The position numbers were made by a program, and so were the translations under genes. From an uncultured Clostridia bacterium (GTDB lineage: Bacteria; Bacillota; Clostridia; Christensenellales; Pumilibacteraceae): 45,425 nucleotides of DNA. The stretch lies in assembly GCA_944363615.1 (NCBI GenBank), contig CALVUQ010000013.1, positions 1 to 45,425 of the forward strand. Reading direction: 5' to 3'. The notes beneath the pieces were generated by a model that saw nothing but the letters and a program-made list of their open reading frames with translations, was not told the origin of the DNA and did no database searches. This document shows, in pieces, positions 33,430 to 42,404 of this stretch. Each line of letters starts with the position of its first letter. Within the stretch, counting starts at the first letter, position 1.

Positions 33430-35352
33430 ATGAGTAAAGACAAACGCGATAAAGACAAACGCGATAAAAACAACAGAAACAAATCCCGTCGTATTCGTTC
33501 GGCGGTGCTGACGTTGATTCTGGATATTTTATTTGCCGCGCTGGCGTTTTTCCTGGCGCGGACGATACTGTTTTTCCGCCTTGAAGAGCCTTCCGGGTAT
33601 GCCCAGAGCGAGCTGGCCATCGCAATAGCCGCCGTAGTGGTCACCATAGTCATGCTGGTGATATTCGATTGCTACAACGCGATATGGCGTTACGCCGGAA
33701 GGGTGGAGTTTTTCAAATTCCTTTTTGCGTATATCGTTACTTTTTTCATACTGTTCATATTCAAAATAATACTTAAGGTACTGGTCAACACCGAAGTATG
33801 GGTGCCTCTGATACTCATTTATCTGTTGTTCAGCGCGATTTTCAGCGGCACTATAAGATTTTTCTACGGAATTGTGCATTACCTTAAGCACGTCAGGTAC
33901 TGGGTGGACGAAAAGTCCATGCCGGGTATGAAGCGCACCATAGTCATCGGCGGCGGTTATACCGGCTCCTTAGTCATTAACCGTTTCATCAACAACCCGG
34001 GCGAAGGGTATTATCCCGTTGCGGTCGTGGACGACGACGAGGCTAAACAGGAGAAGCGCATTTACGGCATTTCGGTGGAGGGCGGCATAGACAAGCTGGC
34101 CGAAATCGTGGAAAGGCATAAGGCGGAAGCGTTCGTCATCGCCATAATGAGTATTACGAAATCTCAGCTAAGGCGCATATACAACGCCTGCGCACCCTTT
34201 AATCTGCCCATTAAAATAATGCCGTCCATTACCAACGCCAGCGAAGTGGCGGACAGCGTAAAATCTTTGCGCGACATCAAGATCGAGGAGCTTCTCGGCC
34301 GTGACGAATTCAAGGTCAAGCAGGAGCTTATCGACGTTTCGGTAAAGGATAAGGTGGTCATGGTTACGGGCGGAGCGGGTTCCATCGGGTCGGAACTGTG
34401 CCGTCAGGTGATAAATTTCGGCTGCAAACACCTTATAATATACGATCAGCACGAAAACGGAATGTTCTTTCTTAATCAGGAATTCGCCGCGAAATACGAC
34501 ACTTCCCTTTACACTCTGGTTATCGGCACCGTCAGAGAGCGCGACAAGCTGACCGAGGTGCTGGAGCAGTATAAGCCCGACATCATTTTCCACGCCGCGG
34601 CTTATAAACACGTCCCCATGATGGAGATTGCCGCAACCGAGGCTATTAAAAACAACGTTTTCGGCACGCTTAACGTCATTGAATGCGCGGAAAAGGCGGG
34701 GGTAAAGAAGTTTGTGCTGATTTCCACCGACAAGGCGGTCAACCCCTCCAACATCATGGGCGCAAGCAAACGTATTGCCGAAATGGTTATCGAAACGCGC
34801 GGTAAAAGCATGAACATGAAAATGGCTGCGGTAAGATTCGGCAACGTTCTCGGCTCAAACGGCAGCGTAATACCCATATTTTTGCAGCAGATTCGCGAGG
34901 GCGGGCCCATTACGCTTACCGACAGATACATCAAACGCTACTTTATGTCCATTCCCGAGGCGGTAAGACTGGTGCTTCAGACGGGCGCCTTTGCCGACAA
35001 CGGCGAAATTTTCGTGCTGGACATGGGCGAGCCCGTTTATATCTACGATCTAGCCTGCGACCTTATACGCATAAACGGTCTGGTTCCGGAGCAGGATATT
35101 CAGATAAAAGTTACCGGATTAAGGCCGGGCGAAAAAATGTTTGAAGAGCTGCGTTACGACACCGAAGCGGTGGACACCACTCTTCACGAGGGCGTGTTCG
35201 TCAACCGTTTGGAGGATATAGACCGCGCGGACTTCGACGCCAAACTGGAAAAACTGAGAAAATACGCTTTTTCGGAAAACGTGGAAAAGACTACGGACAT
35301 GATTTTCACGATTGTGCCCAGCGAATACAGAAAAAACAAGAAAAAAGCCTGA
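33430..35352 (+). CDS. Membrane nucleotide-sugar 4,6-dehydratase, WbpM/CapD family
   Basis: A 640-residue enzyme of the polysaccharide biosynthesis family, which typically converts UDP-GlcNAc to a 4-keto-6-deoxy sugar. The N-terminus is very basic (two DKRDK units), followed by about four membrane segments (about 24-155). A first Rossmann domain has GGGYTG at 174-179; the catalytic dehydratase domain has GGAGSIG at 314-320, and the active-site set S432/T433/D434 with M443 and K447, the SMK variant of the usual SYK triad seen in WbpM. RPGEKMFEEL near 563 is the usual C-terminal block. It follows the Wzz-like gene by 25 bases and supplies a sugar for the surface polymer. Confidence 0.92.
   Translation: MSKDKRDKDKRDKNNRNKSRRIRSAVLTLILDILFAALAFFLARTILFFRLEEPSGYAQSELAIAIAAVVVTIVMLVIFDCYNAIWRYAGRVEFFKFLFAYIVTFFILFIFKIILKVLVNTEVWVPLILIYLLFSAIFSGTIRFFYGIVHYLKHVRYWVDEKSMPGMKRTIVIGGGYTGSLVINRFINNPGEGYYPVAVVDDDEAKQEKRIYGISVEGGIDKLAEIVERHKAEAFVIAIMSITKSQLRRIYNACAPFNLPIKIMPSITNASEVADSVKSLRDIKIEELLGRDEFKVKQELIDVSVKDKVVMVTGGAGSIGSELCRQVINFGCKHLIIYDQHENGMFFLNQEFAAKYDTSLYTLVIGTVRERDKLTEVLEQYKPDIIFHAAAYKHVPMMEIAATEAIKNNVFGTLNVIECAEKAGVKKFVLISTDKAVNPSNIMGASKRIAEMVIETRGKSMNMKMAAVRFGNVLGSNGSVIPIFLQQIREGGPITLTDRYIKRYFMSIPEAVRLVLQTGAFADNGEIFVLDMGEPVYIYDLACDLIRINGLVPEQDIQIKVTGLRPGEKMFEELRYDTEAVDTTLHEGVFVNRLEDIDRADFDAKLEKLRKYAFSENVEKTTDMIFTIVPSEYRKNKKKA
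33439..33468 (+). repeat. 15-bp perfect tandem repeat, two copies
   Basis: GACAAACGCGATAAA at 33439-33453 and 33454-33468 encodes DKRDK twice at the N-terminus of the dehydratase. Slippage could change the number of basic residues. Confidence 0.85.
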
Positions 35353-35375
35353 AGGCTTTTCCGGTGAAGTTTTTT

Positions 35376-36149
35376 ATGGAAGAAATGACTTTATGGCAAG
35401 CTATCATATTGGGACTTACGCAAGGACTTGCGGAGTTTCTGCCCGTTTCAAGCAGCGGTCATCTCGTGCTTGTGCGCGAGCTTTTCGGGATAGACGGCGA
35501 ATACCTCTTGTTTGACGTCATGCTGCACGTCGGCACTTTGTTTGCCGTTTTTCTCGCTTTTTTCAAAGATCTTATCGCGCTTTTCAAACCGCCTTTCAGA
35601 ACCATAGGTTTAATCATAATCGCCACCGTTCCCGCGGTAGTGGTGGGACTTCTTGCGGGCGATTATATTGAAAGTCTGTTTTCAAGCGGCAAATACCTGT
35701 GCTTTTTCTTCCTGTTTACCGCATTGCTTATGTTTCTGACGGAAATCATCGCAAAACGCACCCGCGAAACCAAGCCGCTTGGACTTAAAGCGGCGGTGTT
35801 TATGGGGCTTATGCAGGGCGTGGGGGTGTTTCCCGGTATCTCCAGAAGCGGCAGCACCATCTTCGGCGGCGTTGCGGCAAAGGCGGACCGCGCGGAAGTT
35901 ACCAAATTTTCGTTTTTCATGAGTATTCCCGTAATCCTGGGCTCCGCAGTTCTGGAGCTTTTTAAGGCGGATTTCGCCGCGGTAAACTGGCTTAACGTTT
36001 TTGTGGGCATGGCGGTCAGCTTTGTCAGCGGACTTTTTGCCATAAGGCTTATGATGCGGGTCATAGCGAAGGCGAATTACAAATGGTTCGGCGTTTATCT
36101 TATAGTCGTTTCCGTCTTGTCGTTCGTATTTCTTTTCCTGGGTGTATAA
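35376..36149 (+). CDS. uppP: Undecaprenyl-diphosphatase UppP (BacA)
   Basis: A 257-residue membrane phosphatase that recycles undecaprenyl diphosphate to the monophosphate lipid carrier used for peptidoglycan and surface polymers. The two active-site blocks are present: GLAEFLPVSSSGHL (E20, S25-S27, H29) and PGISRSGST (R157). About eight membrane segments. I take ATG 35376 with GGTGAAG just upstream; an in-frame GTG at 35364 would add four residues. The gap to the dehydratase is 23 bases and to the next gene 6 bases, so it sits inside the polysaccharide operon, an unusual but logical place for it. Confidence 0.93.
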   Translation: MEEMTLWQAIILGLTQGLAEFLPVSSSGHLVLVRELFGIDGEYLLFDVMLHVGTLFAVFLAFFKDLIALFKPPFRTIGLIIIATVPAVVVGLLAGDYIESLFSSGKYLCFFFLFTALLMFLTEIIAKRTRETKPLGLKAAVFMGLMQGVGVFPGISRSGSTIFGGVAAKADRAEVTKFSFFMSIPVILGSAVLELFKADFAAVNWLNVFVGMAVSFVSGLFAIRLMMRVIAKANYKWFGVYLIVVSVLSFVFLFLGV

Positions 36150-36155
36150 TCGGTA

Positions 36156-37583
36156 ATGTTCGAAAAAATAAAAAACAACAGCATAATTCTGCGCATAAAC
36201 GCTTTTTTCGACGGCGTATTGTTTGCCGCGATTTTCGGCGCCGTCATGCTTTTACTGCACGTTCTTAAACTGAACATCGTCGGTTTTGTCGTTATAGGAT
36301 TATGCCTTTCTTACATAAATCTGTTCTGCACGGATACGCGGCCCGCTTTGCCCGTTTTGTTTACGGGTCCGCTTGTGGTTTTTTCTTCGGGCAGCGTCAA
36401 CGATATTGCGGCTTATTTCACTTCTCCCGCGATAATCGTTTTGTTGGCTGCGCTTGTGGCTTGCGTGATCGTAACCGCGCTTTTAAGGCTGTTTCTTTAC
36501 CGTAAGGCAAAGGACATGTTCAGAAAACGCCGCCTTTTATACGGCTTTTTGTTGCTTGCGGCGGCTTTCCTTTTCAGCGGTCTGTTTTCTAAGTACTATA
36601 CCGTGGACAGCTTGCTTTTAAGTCTGTCGCTTATTATTACGCAGCTCGGATTTTATTTGTTCTTTTCCGCAACCATGGACTCAAGGCGGGACAACATCGA
36701 CTTTATTTCCAGAATATGCGTCATAACCGCCGCGGTCATTGTCCTTGAACTTTTATGGTTTTACCTTACGCATTACACCGCGGGTCAGGCGCTTGATTCG
36801 GCGTGGAAGGGAAGCATCGTAATAGGCTGGGGCATGAGCAACACTATCGGACAGCTTCTGACTTTTATGCTTCCCATGTGTTTTTACCGCGCGTTTTACG
36901 ATAAAAAAGGCTGGTTGTATTACATATTCGCGCTGGCGGTGCTTGCGGGCGTCTATTTAACCCTTTCGAGAAACGCTTTGCTTTTCGGCGTTGCGGTTTT
37001 CGTTGCGGGTACGGTTCTGTGTATTCTGAAAGGCGGCAACCGTAAATCCACTGGCATTATCGCCGCCGTTTTTGCGGTTGCGGTCCTGATAGTTATAGTG
37101 CTGGCGTTTAAAACCGAAAAGATCGACAATTTTGTCGTGTTTTTCACGGACACGCTTTTATCCGACCGCGGACGTTTTGCGCTGTGGGAAAAAATGATAC
37201 GGCTTTTTACCGAATATCCCGTTTTCGGTACGGGTTTTTCGGCGTTGGGCTCCATTGCGGACGCAAACATGCAGATGGCGCACAACACTCTTATTCAGAT
37301 TCTCTCCAGTTGCGGAGTGGTGGGACTGGGATTTTACTTTTTCCACCGTTTCCAGACTGTCAAACTGTTTTTCACGCGCCCCGCGCTTAAAAGACTGTTC
37401 ATAGGTTTTACCGTTGCCGTGTACCTTGGAATGGCTTTGCTTGATCCCATATTTTTCTACGCAAATTACGCCCTGATTTATACGATTCTGCTTATCGTGG
37501 CCGAAAAGGATCTGGACGCAGAACTTGCGGGGGAGAAAGCTTTAATCGATAAGGCGGCGGATGAAGAAGAGGCTGAGGCATAA
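36156..37583 (+). CDS. O-antigen ligase/polymerase family protein (Wzy_C)
   Basis: A 475-residue membrane protein with about eleven hydrophobic segments. The Wzy_C pattern is clear: LTLSRNALL near residue 268, then a large loop with DRGRFALWEKMIRLF near 338 and a histidine in AHNTLIQIL near 374. Such proteins either polymerise lipid-linked repeat units or ligate glycans to an acceptor; in a Gram-positive context with a Wzz-like partner, a polymerase is more likely. The last ~25 residues are acidic. It ends the operon that begins at 32217; no flippase (Wzx) or priming transferase is present in the window. Confidence 0.82.
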   Translation: MFEKIKNNSIILRINAFFDGVLFAAIFGAVMLLLHVLKLNIVGFVVIGLCLSYINLFCTDTRPALPVLFTGPLVVFSSGSVNDIAAYFTSPAIIVLLAALVACVIVTALLRLFLYRKAKDMFRKRRLLYGFLLLAAAFLFSGLFSKYYTVDSLLLSLSLIITQLGFYLFFSATMDSRRDNIDFISRICVITAAVIVLELLWFYLTHYTAGQALDSAWKGSIVIGWGMSNTIGQLLTFMLPMCFYRAFYDKKGWLYYIFALAVLAGVYLTLSRNALLFGVAVFVAGTVLCILKGGNRKSTGIIAAVFAVAVLIVIVLAFKTEKIDNFVVFFTDTLLSDRGRFALWEKMIRLFTEYPVFGTGFSALGSIADANMQMAHNTLIQILSSCGVVGLGFYFFHRFQTVKLFFTRPALKRLFIGFTVAVYLGMALLDPIFFYANYALIYTILLIVAEKDLDAELAGEKALIDKAADEEEAEA

Positions 37584-37634
37584 ACATGTCTTGACCTAAG
37601 GCGCGCTGCCGCATTGTCAGATAAAACGCGGGAA

Positions 37635-37665
37635 AACGGACGCAATTTACGCCCGTTCGCTTTTT
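37635..37665 (+). terminator. Probable terminator of the polysaccharide operon
   Basis: AACGGACG and CGCCCGTT pair with one mismatch around a 7-base loop, followed by CGC and five T residues. Confidence 0.55.
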
Positions 37666-37849
37666 GGACATAAGCGGCGCAATTTACAGATTTATCTATT
37701 TAAAAAATAAAGAAAATTCCGGTGCGTTATTATCCGATAAGCATCATTTTAATATACTTTACGCTTTTGAAATATAATAATACCGCAAGGTTTTCTATTA
37801 TATTGCGGCTTGTTTTCCGTAAAACCATTGTGCGGAAAGGAGGTTAAAA

Positions 37850-39016
37850 ATGCAAAAACCCAGAGTAGTCTTTCCTTTTGTGGAAGCGGGACTCGGACAT
37901 ATTATGCCGCTTAACAGCATAGCGGACGAATTCGAAAAACTTTACGGCGACAAGGTGGAGGTCGTAAGATCCCGATTCTTTACGGAAAGCGGCGATCCCG
38001 ACTTAATGCGCTACGAAGAGGGGCTTAAAAAAGAGGTGCTTAAGCACAACCGTCATCCTTTTTACGGCTGGTTTTCCACCTTTTCCATGGATTTTTGGGG
38101 CACCAGAATATCTTCCTGGGGTGCAATGTCCTTTTGGATAAAGGGTTCCAGGGAAGCGGGCATAAAACATATGGCGGAACTTAAGCCCGACCTTGTGTTC
38201 AGTACTCACTGGGCAAGCAATTATTACGCGTATCATCTTGATCCGCGCCCGCTTACCGTCGTGTATTGTCCCGACGCGCACGTCAATACGCTTTTCCGTT
38301 ACCCCAGCGATCTGACTATGGTTTCGGCGGTGACGGGATACGACCGCGCGCTTAAAAGGCACGGATTCCGCTTCGACGAAAAAAATCTCGCGCTTGTGCC
38401 TTTTCTCATACGGGAGGAGGCGTTTTCCGTGTCGCTTGACAAAAAGCTTAACCGCAGGAATCTGGGCTTTGACGAAAACAAGTTTACCGTTGTGCTGGCC
38501 GAGGGCGGTTACGGCGTGGGAAAAATGCAGAAAATCTGCGAGGAGGTCTTAAGGCGCGATTTGCCCGTCACTTTAGTCCCCATATGCGGCAAAAACGAAA
38601 AGCTGTACGAATACTTTAAAACGCTTGAAAGTAATGGTAATACCGACTTTCGCCCGCAGCCTTTCGTCAACCGTATTTTTGAAATTCTGGCGGCGGCGGA
38701 CCTGTTTTGCGGCAAAAGCGGCGCGGGAATGATTGCCGAGCCCTGTTTTTTCGGCGTTCCTCAGATTATAACCAAATACGCCACCAAAATCGAACGGCTT
38801 ATCGGCAGATATTATATCGATTCGGTAAAAAGCGCGATACGCATTTTCAATCCGGTAAAAGTTGCGGACAAAATAGAGGAATTCCTTCATTCTCCCGCGC
38901 TTTTGGAGCCTTATCGCACGGCCGCGCTTAAGCAACGCGCCAACTACGGTCCCGAAAAAGCCGCAAAACTCACTTTCGAGCTTTTGTGCACGCGTTTTCC
39001 TCAGCTAAAGGACTGA
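37850..39016 (+). CDS. MurG/MGDG-synthase-like glycosyltransferase
   Basis: A 388-residue GT-B glycosyltransferase of the GT28 type (MurG, diglucosyl- and monogalactosyl-diacylglycerol synthases). The N-terminal half has the acceptor-side loop EAGLGHIMPL (residues 12-21). The C-terminal donor-binding half has EGGYGVGKM near 215, PICGKNE near 245, FVNRIFEILAAADLFCGKSGAGMIAE (about 270-295, quoted in part as GKSGAGMIAE) and FGVPQII. The strong AAAGGAGG site fixes the start. It could build a glycolipid anchor or a surface glycan; the sugar and acceptor are not predictable. It lies 266 bases after the polysaccharide operon, in the same direction, and may have a separate promoter (TATAAT at 37773-37778, poor -35). 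Confidence 0.78.
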   Translation: MQKPRVVFPFVEAGLGHIMPLNSIADEFEKLYGDKVEVVRSRFFTESGDPDLMRYEEGLKKEVLKHNRHPFYGWFSTFSMDFWGTRISSWGAMSFWIKGSREAGIKHMAELKPDLVFSTHWASNYYAYHLDPRPLTVVYCPDAHVNTLFRYPSDLTMVSAVTGYDRALKRHGFRFDEKNLALVPFLIREEAFSVSLDKKLNRRNLGFDENKFTVVLAEGGYGVGKMQKICEEVLRRDLPVTLVPICGKNEKLYEYFKTLESNGNTDFRPQPFVNRIFEILAAADLFCGKSGAGMIAEPCFFGVPQIITKYATKIERLIGRYYIDSVKSAIRIFNPVKVADKIEEFLHSPALLEPYRTAALKQRANYGPEKAAKLTFELLCTRFPQLKD

Positions 39017-39187
39017 CGGAAAGTAAAACGGGTATTGACGAAAGCGTTTAAGCGGCGGCGAATAATCCGGAGTTAAACTCCTTGTTTTTGCCGACATTAT
39101 TTAAAATAAGTCAGCGGCGAAAGGGTTAATCTTTATCGGATTTCGTCATGTAAATTACAGAGCGGCTTTTTTAACAAAGCGGTAATT

Positions 39188-39217
39188 GCCTTCATATACT
39201 GTATGGAGGCTTTTTTT
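39188..39217 (+). terminator. Terminator in front of ddl
   Basis: GCCTTCATA pairs with TATGGAGGC (one T-G wobble) around a 5-base loop, followed by seven T residues. It ends only 27 bases before the ddl start, so it either ends the glycosyltransferase transcript or attenuates ddl. Confidence 0.82.
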
Positions 39218-39244
39218 ATGCCTTGTTAAGGAGGTAATCGCATT

Positions 39245-40426
39245 ATGACGGTGGCGGTGTTTTATGGCGGAAAATCGTGCGAGCACGACGTCAGTATAGT
39301 TACCGGAGTGCAGACGGCGAAATTACTGGAAGAATTCGACGTCGTTCCCGTTTACATAGACCGTGGGGGTAAGTGGAATTACGTCAGGCGTTACGACGAC
39401 GTTGCCGCTTATCGCAAAGGCAGGATAAAGTGCAAAAAAGTCTTTATGAAGCCGGGCGACGACGCTCTTTATCTGAACGGCGGCAGGCGTTTCAAAAAAA
39501 TAGACGTTGCGGTGCTGTGCACTCACGGCGCGGGCGGGGAGGACGGAGCCTTACAGGGCTTTTTGCAGCTTTGCGGCGTTGCCTATACGGGCAGCGGTAT
39601 TGCCGCAAGCGCTATCGGAATGGATAAAATTCTGGCAAAAAAAATGTTCGCAGCGGCGGGGCTCAAGGTTACGGACTACTTTATCGTTAAGCGGCACGAG
39701 TACGAAAACGCTCTTCTCGGCGTCGTGGAAAAGGCCAAAGCGGCGGGTTATCCGCTGATGATTAAGCCCGCTTGTTTAGGCAGCAGCATCGGCATCGGTA
39801 AAGCCTGCAACGCCAAGGAATTCATTACCGCGCTTAATGCGGCTTTCGAGTGGGACAATACCGTTATTGCAGAAAAAGCTTTGGACGATTTTACGGAACT
39901 TAATTGCGCCGTTTTAAAAGACGGGGAAAATTACTTCGTCAGCGAGGCGGAAAGACCTTTATCGGCGGACGGATTTCTTTCCTATGCGGATAAGTACGAG
40001 CGCGGCGGACTTAAAGGGGCGGGCGGCAGAATTTTTCCCGCGGACATCGACGCGGAATTAAGAAAAGAAGTCCGCGAAAGTGCGGTAAAGGCTTTCGACG
40101 CGGTGGGCGCTTCCGGCATTGCCCGCGTGGACTTTTTATTCGACAACAAGGGAAAGCAGCTTTACGTCAACGAAATCAACACTATCCCGGGGTCGCTGGC
40201 GCTTTATCTGTTCCCCTCGGGGCCCGCAAACGCCGCACAAGCCCCCGACGCAAACGAAAAAAATGATAACTCGGGGAAAGACAAAGGCTCCTTTGGCGGT
40301 GCGAAATACGGCGAAGGTAACGTCGATGCGCTTAAAATGCTTATCTCCGTTGCGGTTAAGGAGCGCGACGCCCGCGAAAGGCTGAGGTATAAATACGAAA
40401 GCCCCGTTTTACGCGCAAAAGGCTGA
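39245..40426 (+). CDS. ddl: D-alanine--D-alanine ligase with a C-terminal insertion
   Basis: A 393-residue ATP-grasp ligase forming D-Ala-D-Ala for peptidoglycan. EHDVS (13-17), HGAGGEDGALQG near residue 94, KPACLGSSIG near 174, ARVDFLFD near 291 and NEINTIPGSLALYLF (about 306-320) are conserved. Between about 322 and 357 there is a hydrophilic segment rich in Ala, Asn, Asp, Lys and Gly before the final helix, making the protein longer than the usual 300-370. The strong AAGGAGG site lies 9 bases before ATG. A terminator ends 27 bases upstream, and I see no clear promoter of its own. Other D-Ala-D-X ligases share these motifs, but nothing suggests vancomycin-type resistance. Confidence 0.9.
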   Translation: MTVAVFYGGKSCEHDVSIVTGVQTAKLLEEFDVVPVYIDRGGKWNYVRRYDDVAAYRKGRIKCKKVFMKPGDDALYLNGGRRFKKIDVAVLCTHGAGGEDGALQGFLQLCGVAYTGSGIAASAIGMDKILAKKMFAAAGLKVTDYFIVKRHEYENALLGVVEKAKAAGYPLMIKPACLGSSIGIGKACNAKEFITALNAAFEWDNTVIAEKALDDFTELNCAVLKDGENYFVSEAERPLSADGFLSYADKYERGGLKGAGGRIFPADIDAELRKEVRESAVKAFDAVGASGIARVDFLFDNKGKQLYVNEINTIPGSLALYLFPSGPANAAQAPDANEKNDNSGKDKGSFGGAKYGEGNVDALKMLISVAVKERDARERLRYKYESPVLRAKG

Positions 40427-40485
40427 AATATCGATTTTTTCGCAAAAAACAACGCGATTTAAGACGTTTGCCGCCCGACAGTCGA

Positions 40486-40515
40486 TTGACTTAAGCCGCC
40501 GAAAAGTGCTATAAT
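40486..40515 (+). promoter_or_regulatory. Promoter of icd
   Basis: TTGACT (40486-40491), 18 bases, TATAAT (40510-40515), 31 bases before the ATG. Confidence 0.83.
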
Positions 40516-40546
40516 CATTTACGGAAAAATTTTTTTCGGAGGGCTT

Positions 40547-41749
40547 ATGGCTAAAATCAGATATTCGACGCCTATAGTGGAAATGCAGGGCGACGAAATG
40601 ACTCGTGTATTGTGGGACTGGATCAAGGAAATTCTGATCGCGCCCCATGTGGAACTGAATACCGATTTTTACGATCTGGGACTTGAAAACCGCGAAAAGA
40701 CCGCAGACGCGGTTACTTTGCAGGCGGCCGAGGCGATAAAAAAATATCACGTCGGCGTCAAATGCGCCACTATTACGCCCAACGCGCAAAGAGTGGAGGA
40801 GTACAAGCTTTCTAAAATGTGGCTGTCGCCCAACGGCACGATAAGGGCGGCGCTTGACGGCACGGTTTTCCGCGCGCCCATTCTCGTGGACGGTATTAAA
40901 CCCTATGTTCCCGGCTGGATTAAACCCATAACAATCGCGCGTCACGCATACGGCGACGTGTACCGCAACAGCGAAATCCGCGTTGACGGCAAGGCTACCG
41001 CTATGCTTACCGTTAATTATGCCGACGGCAGGACGGAGAGTAAAAAAATCGCCGATTTTCCCTCTCCCGGCGTGCTTCAGGGGATACATAACCTCGATTC
41101 CTCTATAAGCTCTTTTGCGCGTTCCTGCTTTAATTACGCGCTGGCGACGGGCCAGGATTTGTGGTTTGCCACCAAGGATACCATAAGCAAGATTTACGAC
41201 CACCGTTTCAAAGACGTGTTCAACGATATTTTCGCGCAAGAATACAAGGACAAGTTCGAAAAAGCGGGAATAAAATACGAATACACGCTTATCGACGATT
41301 CCGTCGCGCGGCTCATGCGCAGTCAGGGCGGATTCATCTGGGCGCTTAAAAACTACGACGGCGACGTCATGAGCGATATGGTGGCAACCGCTTTCGGCTC
41401 TCTGGCGATGATGACAAGCGTGCTTGTCTCGCCCGACGGCAATTATGAATTCGAGGCGGCCCACGGCACCGTTACCAGACACTACTATAAGCACCTTAAA
41501 GGGGAAGAAACCAGCACCAATTCCGTGGCGACTATTTTCGCCTGGAGCGGCGCGCTTAAAAAACGCGGCGAGTCGGAAAACAATTCCGCGCTTATTGATT
41601 TCGCTTCCCGATTGGAAAAAGCCACTCTCGACACTATTTCGGCGGGCTTTATGACCAAGGACCTTGTCTCCCTGTTCAGTAAAGAGGGCGTTACCGTCGT
41701 CCCGCAGTCCAGCCGCGGCTTCCTTGAAAAAATCGCGCAAAAACTTTAA
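40547..41749 (+). CDS. icd: NADP-dependent isocitrate dehydrogenase, eukaryote-like type
   Basis: A 400-residue enzyme converting isocitrate to 2-oxoglutarate and CO2. It belongs to the homodimeric type also found in eukaryotes: GDEMTRV (15-21), KCATITPNAQRVEE near 72, SPNGTIRAALDGTVFR near 94 and AAHGTVTRHYYKH near 304. The last is the cofactor region with the Arg-His pair associated with NADP use. GGAGG precedes the ATG. No citrate synthase or aconitase genes are adjacent; in anaerobes the enzyme mainly feeds glutamate synthesis. It is monocistronic, with strong promoter and terminator. Confidence 0.93.
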   Translation: MAKIRYSTPIVEMQGDEMTRVLWDWIKEILIAPHVELNTDFYDLGLENREKTADAVTLQAAEAIKKYHVGVKCATITPNAQRVEEYKLSKMWLSPNGTIRAALDGTVFRAPILVDGIKPYVPGWIKPITIARHAYGDVYRNSEIRVDGKATAMLTVNYADGRTESKKIADFPSPGVLQGIHNLDSSISSFARSCFNYALATGQDLWFATKDTISKIYDHRFKDVFNDIFAQEYKDKFEKAGIKYEYTLIDDSVARLMRSQGGFIWALKNYDGDVMSDMVATAFGSLAMMTSVLVSPDGNYEFEAAHGTVTRHYYKHLKGEETSTNSVATIFAWSGALKKRGESENNSALIDFASRLEKATLDTISAGFMTKDLVSLFSKEGVTVVPQSSRGFLEKIAQKL

Positions 41750-41768
41750 TCGCTGAAATAAATTGTTT

Positions 41769-41808
41769 AAGCCTCTTTTCCCGCGATACGGGAGAAGGGG
41801 CTTTTTTT
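41769..41808 (+). terminator. Strong terminator of icd
   Basis: A 15-bp stem (41769-41783 with 41789-41803, two T-G wobbles) around CGATA, followed by seven T residues. Confidence 0.93.
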
Positions 41809-41967
41809 GTTTTGACGATAAAACCGCGTTGATTATTTAGGTTTTCTGCAGCGTTTTTGTTGTTGCAGCGTGTTTGCGGCAATCTGCCGATAGGGGATAG
41901 GGCGGTAATGGGGGGTAAAATTATTTTAATGCAAGTACATCTTTATTTGCAATCGAATTTATATATG

Positions 41968-42003
41968 AAAAAAACCGTTGTCTATATAGGATAACGGTTT
42001 TTT
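41968..42003. terminator. Bidirectional terminator-like hairpin in the AT-rich gap
   Basis: AAAAAACCGTT and AACGGTTTTTT form an 11-bp stem with a 13-base loop. No gene ends just before it on either strand apart from icd, already terminated, so it may insulate or mark a lost gene. Confidence 0.65.
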
Positions 42004-42388
42004 AATTGAGGCTGTTTTTTTCATTGTAACGGCATTTTCGGTAAAAACACCTGTTTTTTGTTGCCGTATTTGTATTCTTATTCAATCGATATTTGTGGCT
42101 TTAAACTGTTAAAATTTTTTATATCACTAAAAGAATATTAAGTTACCGTATAATTATTTATCAAAGATTAAAAGTAAACAATGTTTTTCCTGAGATTTTT
42201 GTTTCCGACAGCATTTTCAAAGCTTTGTAATTTTTTTGATAAAGTTATTAAATCGGCTTTGCTTTATCGTGCGCAAATTGAGGCGTTTTTTATTGGCGCC
42301 GTCCCGAAACGGAAAAGCTTTTTATTTTTTGTTATAGTTTGATTTTATCAAAAAAAATTGGAAAAATCTGTAAAAAATTTTTTAATAA

Positions 42389-42404
42389 TGACAATATGTT
42401 GTCA
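42389..42404. repeat. Operator-like inverted repeat TGACAA-N4-TTGTCA
   Basis: A perfect 6-bp inverted repeat with TATG in the centre, about 80 bases before the regulator gene at 42486. It resembles a dimeric repressor site; TTGTCA could also act as a -35 element. Confidence 0.5.

Noticed and set aside
40409..41740. A 443-codon minus-strand frame opposite icd
   Set aside because: Antisense shadow of a conserved gene, with low-complexity Arg/His-rich content and no start signal.
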